Assembly: GCA_013397435.1 (NCBI GenBank)
Contig: VZRG01002961.1
Location: forward strand, 1,414-65,413
DNA from: Erythrocercus mccallii
Lineage: Eukaryota > Chordata > Aves > Passeriformes > Dicruridae
Direction of reading: 5' to 3'
Length of the DNA: 64,000 bases
The notes under the pieces: model-generated
Database searches by the model: none
What the model was told of the DNA's origin: nothing
The model's input: only the letters and a program-made list of their open reading frames with translations
Program-made: the position numbers and the translations under genes
In this document: piece by piece, positions 49,801-58,849 of the stretch
How the letters are laid out: every line of letters begins with the position of its first letter
How positions within the stretch are numbered: position 1 is the first letter of the stretch

Positions 49801-52800
49801 TTGTCAGGATAAGGGAGAACATGTAATACTTTCCCCTTTATGTAGAATTGTTATCTCCACCAACAGGTGTATTCATTTTCTATGTTTGTATGTTACAGTC
49901 TAAGAAGAAATCAACAGTATCATGAGCCAATGCATCAGTCTATTTCTAGAAAACAGGAAATCTGGGAATTGAAGTGGAAAACGTTTCTTGGCGAGTGTCC
50001 TTTTAATTTAATGTTTAAAGATGATCGAGTAAGTAGTGCTTATTTTATCCGATTCTGGGAACAAGAAAAGGGTGAAGTGAGAGAGAGGATGTAGGTCTGA
50101 ATTAGTGTGTTCTTTGGCAACACTTCAGCTTTATGTGTAAGATTAGGGGACTCACATAGTGCACTATACCTGATTTTGCTTTAAGAAGTAGTGTTTCTTA
50201 AAGAGAATACATTTGACCTTATGATAGCTGATGGATTCACTGGAGATGTCAAAATGATAGATTGGCATCAAGAGTGAGCAGATTGGTTTTTGTTTTGTTT
50301 CTCTCTGTCGTCCTGTGGAAGCTGAGCATTTGTATGTTCAGTCTGAATATTTGCTGATTTCTGTTTTCCCCTTTTAAAGCGACGTACTTGATGAACGAAC
50401 AATTCCCATTTTGATGCTCACACTCAGAAGGTTATTGTCCTGGTTTGGGACAAAATTAAGGGGAAGTTTCCAGAAGGAGTCCTCCCAGAAACCCACCTCC
50501 ACAAACTCCTCCCCACCCCCACCAGGTCCAGGAAGAATTTCCTTGGTGGGAAAAGTAGAAAAAACCTGTTTATTAGTAAATATCCAAAATAACACTTCCC
50601 AACACAGAAAGGAGAACCCAGATGAATCCGAAGTCGCTTTTCACCAGGTAGCCAGTCTCTATATGCAGGAAGGGCGCAGAAGCTTCTTTCACAGGCTCCA
50701 GGGGTCCCCTGGTTCCCGGATTTCCAAGGGTTGATCTCAGAGCCGGTCTCTGTGTCTTCAGGGTAGGGAGGGGGGAGGGGGAAATAAAGGGAGAGGGGAA
50801 AAAGAACAAAAGCAAGCAAGCAAGCAAAAAAGAGAAAAAAAAGCAGCCAAAGCAGCAGCAGCAGCAAGCCAGAAGCAAAAGTAAAGTAGAAAAAAAAACC
50901 GGCCGTCCCAGCCCAGACAGTGGGGGGAGGGGCACAGCTACTTAGACAAAACAGGGGATTCACGATTGGGATAGAGAGCACGGTCATACAGTCACCCCAT
51001 GACAGTTATGCACTTGTGTAGCTACCCAGCAGAGAGAGGAGAAACTTCATGTTGAGTCTGACGGCTGGTTTGGAAGAAAAGCTGTTTTAAATAACTGTCT
51101 GTTAATTGCTGCTGATAAACTGACTTTTTCTGCCTGCTTGTGTAACTTTTTCTTTTCCTTTTGAAAGCAACCAGCTTCATCACTCCAATCTTCTAGTTCT
51201 TCGGATGAAGATGAAAACAGTGTCTTTTGTCAATCATTTTCAGGTGAGTGAACAGAAGAAGCTTCTTTTCCTTCTCCCCCACTACCACAATTGTTAAAAG
51301 TTATGTGGAGTCAAAAACTCTCCCTTCTTGCATTTGCAGATGGTTTTTGATAGTCTGTGTTAATCGGTTTTGAATGGCTCTTTGCCAAAATTGCCCTGCA
51401 TTTTTCAGCTTCATAGTGTCTTGGAGATTCTCTGAAGCTTGCAAAAACCCAGTGCTGAACTGTTTGATATTTTTTTGTTCTTGCACAAAAGATGTTGAGA
51501 CAGATGTCCAAGTACAAAGGTTTATTAATGGATTCTAGACAATACATTCAGTCTAACAGTAAAGGTTACCTTGGGGTGTAGGAGTAATAAAGAGAGAAAG
51601 AAGGTAAAACTTTTCCCATTGACTATCTAGGAAAATAAATTGAGAGTGTCCTCCCAGGTAACTATATTGCCCTGATGCATTCTGAAATACTTTATTCCTT
51701 AGTAACTGTGCCATTTGATCGGGACCTCACTTGATCTGTGTTGGTTGCATTCAGTCTGATCAGGCATGGTTGTTGCACATGTTAATAAGCTGATGATCTG
51801 ATGATATTTTACTGGGTAACCTAATTTTACTTATTGACCAAGTCCTGTTGTAACTGTCTGTTACTAGTACAGTTACAAGTTAAAAGCTACAAAGCAAGGG
51901 AGAAGACTGCTTGAGTCATGTCATTTGTAGTCCCTTTTAGGAAAAACAGCATAGCAGAGATGTATTGGAATGTCAAGATTGAAAACAATGGCAGGAAGAT
52001 CCTTTTGGTTACAAAGGTGAAAGTACTGCTCCAGCTGTCTGAGTATATGTAGGTATAAGGCTAGAAGCTGCTGAGGAAAGGCTACAGAATTGGATTTGGA
52101 ACATAGTTTGCCGTAAAAATTTAAAAGATTGAAGCACTGTATAATGATTCTGTGAGCTGGTAGAATCAGAAAGCTTGAGGCAATTTGATGTTTGTTACAT
52201 TCTCTCTACTCCGTTGTTAAGATGCATTATTGGACAATATAGCCACTAAGAAAACTTAACTTCTGCCTGTTAATAGGGTCAACTCAAAAAGCAAAATACT
52301 GACCTACCTACTGGAAGTAAGCTTGGATTTTTGATGTGTTGTTGAGTTGAATGTGAGAGGAAGTGCCATTTGTCCTTGCAGAAGCTGAAATTAGGATTAG
52401 TAGAGAAACTACTGAGGTTAAACTTCAGCTCTGTGTATTCAAGATGTGCCAGAGTTAGTACATTGTTCTAAACAGTCCGTGACTGAGGTATGTGTACCTC
52501 CAGTAATGTTCAAAACATTTACTTCTGTAACATTTACTTATGCAAAGCTTCACCTTGCTTGGACTAATGTAGCAAGAGGGATGAGTATATCCAGAAATAT
52601 TTATTGATTAATGCAGTTGAGGTAAAGGTGGTAGAATTGTTCTTTGTGGAATTGAGGTGTACATGGACAGGAGGGGATAACGATCATGTGGCTGGGATTG
52701 TAGTTTCAAGGAAGGTGGAAAGTCTGCTTGATATGTGCAGGGCAGTAGATAGAATCATGCTTCTTGGACTTGTGTTCAGAAGCAAAAGAAAGAAGTGCTG

Positions 52801-55800
52801 GCTGCTAGTGGCATCTGTAGCTACAGGTACTGCCTGAGCAAAAGGATTAATACTACTATCCTGCTTATGTATTAATTTATTTTTCTTGAATTGTTCATAA
52901 AATCCATCCAGTGAGTAATCTACAGAAGTACTGTGAGTGAGCTGTGTCACATGGGAAGCCTAAGTGAAGAAAATGGAAGCAATACTAAAACTTTTGGGTT
53001 GCTTTTCTAGATTATTATGACTCATGTCATGAAGAATGTCATGGGAATAATGATGAGACTTTGGAAACCGTGGAGAATACAACACTAGTACCCTCAAGAT
53101 GGTATGCTTAATGAGCATTTGATTTAAAAAATGAGAAAAAATAGAAGTTTACATATTGGACTTGAATATTTTGCCTCTCTTGAGTCTTAGTGAAGTATTT
53201 CAGTAGCCCAGTCATTTATCACAACTACTTGATTTAGCAAAATAGTCCTAAACTAACTCCTGCTTTCTCCAGCTGATGACAGATTTATCAACTGGTTGCT
53301 GCTGAATAGGAGGAGTAGCAGTCAAATTGCAAGGGTTTTTTTTTTTCCTTTTTAATGATATTCTAAGATTCAAGGGACGTGGAGAGAAGAGGAACTTATG
53401 TTTCTCAGGCTAAACCTTCTCTACAAGACTTTTTTCACTACTCTTCATTAGAGTTACAGTCACATTGTTCTGTAGCTAGTCTTCCTACAGTACCAGCAAA
53501 GGGTTAAACACAGAACAATGGTATTTTAGAAAGTTTTTCCCTTGTGTCATTTGCTTAGTCCAGGAATATTTCATGACCTTTTGAATAATGCTATCTTTCA
53601 TAATATGACTCCTACACATGCTTGAACGTTGCCTACTGAGAGACCAAGGGAGTTGGCAAAGGAGTGCTATTCATTCTTAGGCATCAGTAGATGTAGTTGT
53701 ATGTAAGTCTCAGAGGCTATCAGAGTAGTTAACAATTAAATCCTGGGTTTCTTTCAGTGACTTCATACAGCATGGATGTTTGTCTGCTTCTGAGGCTACA
53801 GACAGGTAACATCAAAAACATTTTAAGGTGTGCTTTTCCTAGCAGGTGAGGACTATAGTACTGGGAGCTATGCAGTTGGCACAAAACTTACTAGAAGTGA
53901 TAAGGCTGAAGGTTTTGGTAGCCGGGTGATTTGTTAAATAGCAACAAGTTTGTATAGCAACAGACCTGTGGATGCCAGAAATGGTTCAGACAAAGACTAC
54001 ATAAGGAAAAGAATGTTGTCAAGTTTGCAGAAGACTTTCGAGTTATCTTTTATAGCAGAATGCAGAAGACTTGTTTACAGGTCTTACTTTTCTGTGTGCT
54101 AATCAATAGCAGAGTTTATTAATTTACTGTTTTTGGGAGGCTGATACACAACTAGGGCTAAAGCTGCTCTAATTGTCACACTGTTCTCCCTATAGTAAAA
54201 TTGCTTTCTGATGACCGGGACGAATTGAGGGAAATCGTAACGGACAGATACGGAGCACACAATATATAACAGCCTTCTAAGATTTTCACTCCAATTGTTC
54301 CATTTGTCTCTAAAATTGCTGTTTTTTGTTTGTTTTTTTTTTTTGTCTAGTCACTTCCCGTCTCCCTTCTTGAAACCATCAGTGCCATTGTTGTCAAAAC
54401 CATCTGAAAATGGAGACCTGTTAATTGAAAATGTAACCTTCTATCTCTGAAATTAGTTAAATTTTAGACATGTTCTTTTCATATTGGTTGAAACTTAGAC
54501 TTTGTCAGAGAGGGTTTTGGAGGTGGTTTTTGGGGGGCTTTGGTTTGTTTTGTGGGGTTTCGGGGTAGTTTTTTGTTGTTTTTTGAGCAATATTTTTACA
54601 CATTTGAGTTAGTCTGGCAAAATTGTAAAAGCTAGCTCTCAGTGAGTTCATTAAACTTTAGGAAAGAACAGTAAGAAGTAGATGCCCTTGTATCTGACTT
54701 CCTGTATAACATACAGTGTGTGACTGATTCCCTGTTTGCTGAAACAGTCTTTTTGATGTGAGCAGTGGTCAGACTTTGTTTCTTTAAGTTGTAAATAAAA
54801 TTTAAGGATTAAAATGTGTTGTAAAGGCAACTTGGATGTACAGTTGTCCATTCCACAACTGTTCACTGTGCTGTGATCAAGGTAGTTGCAAATGAGTCAT
54901 CTGTGTTGTAACACCTATCCCAGTCACTATTGAGGTCCTGCTTTGAATACAGTTGTAAAAAGATTTTGTATTTAGTTAGAATTCAAGACTGAAGTATTTT
55001 TGTTGACTAAACACTGGGGCCATTGCAGTTCAGAATTTTTACAGCAGTTCATGCTAATATCCTTACTTGATTTAAAAACTACTAATAATTCTTGTGTATT
55101 CCTGTAGAACTTGAGTCCTTGTGTGGGAAATAAAACACCTGTGCCTCCAAAAATCTTAAAAAATGGAAAGGAAGAATTCCTCACTTCAGAAATGCAGAAT
55201 GCAGATGAAAATGTTACACAGCCAAAGTCTCCTGTGAAAAAAGATGACCTTCTTAAGAAAGCCAGAGATGAACTGGCAGAAGAGGTTAGGATGTAATTTT
55301 TTTGTTTGTTTTTAAGTAAGTGATCACTAAGTTCAGAGAACTAATCACTGATTATAACAAAAAATATCGCTTGTAATCCACATACATAAAAAGTTACCTT
55401 TTTCTGCTAGATAGTTACATAGTCACAGAATTTTTGAGTGTACTGATAAAGTACACACTGAAAGCATGGAGTTTGCGCAGGTATCATACTTTAAAAACAT
55501 GGTGAAGTGAATAGCGTGTTCAGTAGACTCATGCTATGATTACACTTCGGTCTGAAGTGCACCGCATATATTCAGAAACAAAAAACTTACTGAATTCTTA
55601 AGTTATACAGGTTAAGTATTTAACAGGGACGTGGTAATTTAAGCAGGAATGTAAGTATTTTTTCTTTTAGGTATTGTATTTAATATTTGGCTGAGGAATT
55701 CCTTCACAAGAGTTCCTGTAAAATGGGCCTCATGTTATTTTGGAGACTAAATTGCTTTTTTCACTGAAATTTTTTTTCATTTGCTAAAATTTTTGATATA

Positions 55801-57591
55801 TCTGAATATATCTCCAGTCTTCATGCTTATGCAGTTCTTGGCTAATGTCTTAAATATATTCTATCTGAGCACATTTTCTTATTTGAAAAGTGGATTCATA
55901 GATGATGAGTGAAATGAATTGAATCTGATTTCAGTCCCTTATCTTAATTTCGTGTTTATAGGATACTATGGTCATTATGAACCTAAGTAGTAAATAACAG
56001 AAAAGGATATTTAGGATATTCCAAATTCTTTGGATGATTTGGAGAATGAGATTTATTTTGAACCATAACTGACAGAAATGGAGAGGTTATAATTTTGTTT
56101 TCTCAGAATTTGCTGTTCTCTAACATCCTGCAGATTGCTAAGTCAGTGATGTCTGAGTCACCTGACAGTGGTGAAGAAAAAGGAATGGCATTAGATGATC
56201 TCCTTAGCTCCCTGTCTTTTAATCCATTTTTAACGAGGAAACAAATACCCCGAACTCCAGAAAACCTGCGTGAGTTTGAAACTCTCTTCTTATAATGCTC
56301 CGTGATAAAAAATGTGTTTAGTTCATTGACATGTTAGACAAGGAGAAAAAGATAATTATTTTGGTGATGTTGCATGTTTTTCTAATGGTTCACTCTGTAA
56401 CACAACACAGTAGACCTAATAAGATGTGAATACTGTGAATTCAGTTTAAGAGATTTTTTTTCTTACCTGGAATCCCCTTTGTGTTGAGGAAAGATAAACA
56501 ATATAAAGCAGCTATACATATTCCCTCTTGGAATGCTTATGTCACTATCCCACTTGTGTGGGACAGTGACACAAGGGGACATAAGGGACAGAATAAAAAC
56601 AGACTGATTGAAAATACTAAAATTTTACCTTGGTTTGTTCCATTTAGTTACTGAAATTAGAAGTTCATGGAGAAAAGCTATTCAGACTGAAGGCTCATTA
56701 GACCTAGAGCTGTCCTCAACTGAAGTGATGACGGAACAATCTGCAATGAATGCTACACCCAGTATGCAAGAGGAGGTGGATTCCACCGCTGTGTGCTCTG
56801 AACTTGCATCTCCTATATCTGACTTTGGTCCTCCTGTGTCAGAAAAGAAGTCTCAATTAAGTTCTACAGAATCTAGTTCTCAGGAGCAGGTGAGAGTAAG
56901 CCATACATTTGAATCTTCAGATTCAAAAACATCTGGAATTCAAGAAAGTGAGACAACTGAATCAGAGGAACTAGATTGTTCTGCTTTGAGTGGAAGTTCT
57001 GTAGAAGATCTAAGCCAAACTTTGCAAAATGTAGAGAAGAGCATGAATATTCCAGATACTTGTTTGAAAAGTGTTAGTAGAACAAATACACTACTTTCGG
57101 ACCACTGTTGCAGTGTTCTGTTGGATGAGACGCTATGCTGTAATGTATCCGTGTTAAAATCTGTTGGTCATGAAACTACTGATATGGGAATATTGGATGA
57201 GACACTTCCAGAATATGATGGTATAGATCTCAGCATATCTGCAAGCTCAGACTGCGTTTTTTATACAACGGACAGTGAAAATTTAATGGATGGCTCAGAA
57301 AAAAATGAGGATATAAAAAAATTGGACCCAGATATACAGTGTCTGTCCAACTCACATGAAGTGCTAAAGAGGACTGCATCTAAGAGTGAAGAGGAGCTGC
57401 ATCCAACACATAATGGAGACAAATGTGAACGTTATAGAGCTGAACTAAATACAATACTAGAAGGAGAAGAAAATGGTGATCCTGCCATGGATGAAGGATT
57501 TACCAAGATGCCATTGCCAAACTCTCCTAATGAAAGCAAATATTCCCTGTCATCTTTGCCAGTATCCTGTCAACAGATGGATGGTTCATGA
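40765..57591 (+). CDS. HAUS6: HAUS augmin-like complex subunit 6
   Basis: Seventeen coding exons join in frame to 898 codons plus TGA (human protein about 955): 40765-40856, 41916-42011, 42728-42800, 43797-43929, 44493-44640, 47927-47992, 48116-48164, 48365-48538, 49136-49317, 49899-50028, 51168-51243, 53011-53101, 53758-53805, 54351-54432, 55108-55284, 56134-56269 and 56648-57591. The start gccATGGac is a strong Kozak context. Residues ~5-220 form the HAUS6 N-terminal domain (calponin-homology-like fold that pairs with HAUS7), with MFDKPN, FRKHCCLWL and FPGGAKFIHVIYHFARYV conserved. Residues ~180-380 are helical/coiled coil. The rest is acidic and disordered apart from NPFLTRKQIPRTPENLLTEIR at 569-589. 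The family binds microtubules through augmin and recruits NEDD1 and the gamma-tubulin ring complex for branching spindle microtubules. Every splice junction keeps frame, so the gene appears intact. Confidence 0.96.
41165..41768 (-). mobile_element. CR1 LINE, antisense, in HAUS6 intron 1
   Basis: Reverse complement of a CR1 3' end: gttgctcaaggccttaccca, catgttccagtgccccacta, gacttctccaggctgaacaa, cttctctggactcgctccaa and cagaactgaatgcagccctc occur in antisense order. Confidence 0.93.
41916..42011 (+). CDS. HAUS6: HAUS6 exon 2
   Basis: Residues 31-63 with DMFDKPNSKAFSVIACFLF. Acceptor ttattag, donor gtaagt, phase 2. Confidence 0.95.
42728..42800 (+). CDS. HAUS6: HAUS6 exon 3
   Basis: Residues 63-87 with FRKHCCLWLKEIS. 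The acceptor (gaaaag) follows a pyrimidine tract interrupted by aaaatgaaa, so the exact 5' border is the least certain in the gene. It is the choice that keeps phase. Donor gtgagt. Confidence 0.8.
43797..43929 (+). CDS. HAUS6: HAUS6 exon 4
   Basis: Residues 88-132 with LIFPGGAKFIHVIYHFARYV, the strongest match to the family's FLSPGGPKFIHLMYHFARFV block. Acceptor ttccag, donor gtaagc, phase 1. Confidence 0.96.
44493..44640 (+). CDS. HAUS6: HAUS6 exon 5
   Basis: Residues 132-181, including ARHRVAYNKLLQILQREDFV (human ARSRFLQILQRQDCV region). Acceptor gtttag, donor gtaagt, phase 2. Confidence 0.94.
45609..45688. repeat. 41-bp tandem duplication in HAUS6 intron 5
   Basis: Two head-to-tail copies of a unit beginning aggaaaac and ending gagtgtag, differing by a few transitions only. 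A shorter duplicated phrase (aagctcatg.gtgat) occurs nearby at about 45737 and 45777. Confidence 0.88.
45780..47290 (+). mobile_element. Ancient CR1 LINE in HAUS6 intron 5, interrupted by LTR
   Basis: Blocks in CR1 order: gtgcagtgatgtagctggga with aaggccaaagttcagctaaa, then aacttgcagatggtgccaaa, gagcatgagtcagcagtgtc, and after the LTR gtgaaataccgtgttcagtt and aaatttggtttgtttagcct. Highly diverged and non-coding. Confidence 0.65.
46690..46955 (+). mobile_element. LTR fragment nested in CR1
   Basis: Contains ttaataaactcttcttatct (poly(A) region), then attttaccatttttcagatt and the end block gtgagcagctgtgtggtact/tagttgctggctgggg, which I recall from a common avian LTR ending. It splits the surrounding CR1. 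The exact borders are not resolved. Confidence 0.6.
47927..47992 (+). CDS. HAUS6: HAUS6 exon 6
   Basis: Residues 181-203, a short charged helical exon (VLIREIEQTRSEYAVVQKQ). It lies 3.3 kb after exon 5 because intron 5 is filled with mobile elements. Donor gtaagt, phase 2. Confidence 0.88.
48116..48164 (+). CDS. HAUS6: HAUS6 exon 7
   Basis: Residues 203-219, 49 nt (MKQNDQKNDTTERIQK). Acceptor gtgtag, donor gtaagc, ends in phase 0. Confidence 0.88.
48365..48538 (+). CDS. HAUS6: HAUS6 exon 8
   Basis: Residues 220-277: VRSMWTLIVEMLTSLRKEKE and LDGTDVVLSVPGLL, clear matches to the human VRSLWASVNEML and LDGTNVAINIPRLL. Phase 0 at both ends, donor gtaagt. Confidence 0.95.
49136..49317 (+). CDS. 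HAUS6: HAUS6 exon 9
   Basis: Residues 278-338 with GNLYEDGKLNFLTVFQLLNE. Two acceptors are close (ttcaag at 49135 and gtacag at 49145). The first preserves phase 0 and the GN alignment. Donor gtaatt, phase 2. Confidence 0.92.
49899..50028 (+). CDS. HAUS6: HAUS6 exon 10
   Basis: Residues 338-381, end of the coiled-coil part (SRKQEIWELKWKTFLGECPF, human EKQGEWHKKWKEFLGLSPF). Donor gtaagt, phase 0. Confidence 0.94.
50436..51004 (-). mobile_element. Solo LTR with 5-bp TSD in HAUS6 intron 10
   Basis: Complete LTR bounded TGTCCTGG...CCATGACA with GTTAT duplicated at 50431-50435 and 51005-51009. On the - strand an AATAAA (complement of tttatt near 50571) followed by ~135 bp gives R-U5. It includes an (AAGC)n run near 50811-50826. 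Long ORFs on either strand are simple-sequence artefacts. Confidence 0.88.
51168..51243 (+). CDS. HAUS6: HAUS6 exon 11
   Basis: Residues 382-407, serine-rich and acidic (QPASSLQSSSSSDEDE). Acceptor gaaag after a T-rich tract, donor gtgagt, phase 1. Confidence 0.85.
53011..53101 (+). CDS. HAUS6: HAUS6 exon 12
   Basis: Residues 407-437 (YYDSCHEECHGNNDETLE), poorly conserved. Supported by acceptor gcttttctag, donor gtatgc and phase. Confidence 0.8.
53758..53805 (+). CDS. HAUS6: HAUS6 exon 13
   Basis: Residues 437-453, 48 nt (DFIQHGCLSASEATD). A small exon supported by acceptor tttctttcag, donor gtaaca and frame. It could be skipped without a frameshift. Confidence 0.75.
54351..54432 (+). CDS. 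HAUS6: HAUS6 exon 14
   Basis: Residues 453-480 (HFPSPFLKPSVPLLSKPSE), proline/serine-rich. Acceptor tttgtctag, donor gtaacc, ends in phase 0. Confidence 0.8.
55108..55284 (+). CDS. HAUS6: HAUS6 exon 15
   Basis: Residues 481-539, ending LLKKARDELAEE (human FQKEQDHLVEEVARAV). Acceptor cctgtag, donor gttagg, phase 0. Confidence 0.88.
56134..56269 (+). CDS. HAUS6: HAUS6 exon 16
   Basis: Residues 540-585 with LDDLLSSLSFNPFLTRKQIP and RTPEN, the most conserved C-terminal motif. Donor gtgagt, phase 1. Confidence 0.96.
56540..56571. other. 14-bp hairpin in HAUS6 intron 16
   Basis: 56540-56553 pairs with 56558-56571 around a ttgt loop with a single A.C mismatch. A weaker outer complement (ccctcttg with caaggg) extends it. 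It resembles a small precursor hairpin, but no known microRNA was recognised. Confidence 0.8.
56648..57591 (+). CDS. HAUS6: HAUS6 exon 17 (C terminus)
   Basis: Residues 585-898. Begins TEIRSSWRKAIQTEG, then a long acidic serine-rich disordered tail with DMGILDETLPEYDGIDLSIS (human FGILHETLPEEVGHLSFN). It ends at TGA 57589-57591, somewhat short of the human tail, and the human RSLSPLIKFSP-type block is not seen downstream. Confidence 0.95.
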
Positions 57592-57795
57592 AGTCCCATT
57601 AACTTACTACATAAATTGAAGGGTCAGTGTCTGTGTTCTTTTTGCGTCAAGATTTTATCCATTCTGTCACTGGCTATAACCATGAATAACCTCTGAGTAG
57701 TTGAACTGTGCTGTGGAAGTGGAGGGAAACTATTTGTATGCTATTCCTCGTAGAGGATGAGACATTAAAAATAAAGGCAACATGTGTCCTTTAGT
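57592..57795 (+). other. HAUS6: HAUS6 3' UTR
   Basis: Short UTR from the stop to just beyond the AATAAA at 57770-57775. Longer isoforms are possible, but the sequence beyond is soon occupied by an LTR. Confidence 0.7.
57770..57775 (+). terminator. HAUS6: HAUS6 poly(A) signal
   Basis: AATAAA about 180 nt after the stop codon, followed by a gtgtcctttagttgtag T/G-rich element. Confidence 0.75.
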
Positions 57796-57996
57796 TGTAG
57801 AGTTCTATCAGCATTGTTAAAGTACAAGAAAAGATGTTCATCTGACTTTCTGCCATAATCTGGAGCTGCTTAAAAAAATGCCTTAAGGTGCATTAACTGC
57901 AATCTGCAGTTACATTTTGAATAATCTGAAATTATACTTTGAGAATTCACAAAGATAATTTGAAGTTTTGTGTTTACTCTGAACAAATTTGACTGT

Positions 57997-58642
57997 TGTC
58001 TTGGTTTAGGGCAAATTTGGGAGGAAACCTCCGAAGGGGTTCTTCTGGAAAGCAAAACCCAAACAGCCCCTCCCCCCTGCCAGCCCGGGAAAAGGAACTT
58101 CCTTAGAGAAGAGTGGAAAAAGCTATTTATTTAACAAAGATACCTACAAGTACAAAGAATGAATAATATGAAACAATAAAATGAATAATGAAACAATAAA
58201 ACCTCTTGCTGCTCTGAAGAGAGATGGCAAACTGAGAAAGTCCTTGCCGTGGCTGTAGCTCAGGCTCTCAGTCCCTCTGGAGGTCCAGGCCCAGTGGGGC
58301 CGCAGGGGCGAGCCCTCGGTGCTCCTCTGGGTTTTCAGTCCAGATCAGATTTAAACGGTCTCAAGAAAAGGAAGAAAAAAACCAGTCCAGGGTTTTTTCT
58401 CTGCCTCAGCTAGCTAAACTAACTAAAAGCACAGGAGACCTCCGCCACTGTCCCTGTTGCCAGGAACACACAGTCCGGAGTGAGGAATGCTGGGGAGTCA
58501 GGCCATTCTCTCAAAACAAACTCCACGCTTCTTCTTTCCCTGGTTCACGCTCAGAATCAGTCTTAAAGGTACAGGACTCAGTATACAGCACTAACAGAAC
58601 AGACGATTGGGGATACAGGCATCATAAAGTCACCCTACAACA
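57997..58642 (-). mobile_element. Solo LTR downstream of HAUS6
   Basis: Bounded TGTCTTGG...CTACAACA with a near-perfect 5-bp flank (actgt on the left, actat on the right). The - strand carries AATAAA near 58124. Its organisation and both ends resemble the intron-10 LTR (tgtc.tggttt.gg.caaa and agtcaccc), so it is a related family member. Confidence 0.78.
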
Positions 58643-58849
58643 ACTATTTAGAAATGTATCATAGGTCATTGAAACTTTTTGAGTTTGTTAAGGTGTTGAT
58701 AGAACTATCCTGCATTCCATCCTGCCTATCCTCTTACTCCATTTCCAGCGGAAGTGTCAACTATTTAATCGAGTATTGCAGTGTTTAATTACATGTGAGC
58801 TTAAATTACTGAAACACATTGATAAAAATGAACTAGTAATGGAGGAGTT
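58643..58849. other. Short spacer, nothing recognised
   Basis: AT-rich sequence between the LTR and the CR1. No feature seen. Confidence 0.5.

Noticed and set aside
50424..50987. 187-codon - strand ORF with hydrophobic Phe/Leu runs
   Set aside because: It is a translation of the simple-sequence part of a solo LTR (ttt/ctt repeats), not a membrane protein.
51729..51736. CACTTGAT in HAUS6 intron 11 as a U2 guide element of SCARNA8
   Set aside because: No matching left guide strand and no H-box or ACA box at the right distance. An 8-mer is expected by chance in this much intron.
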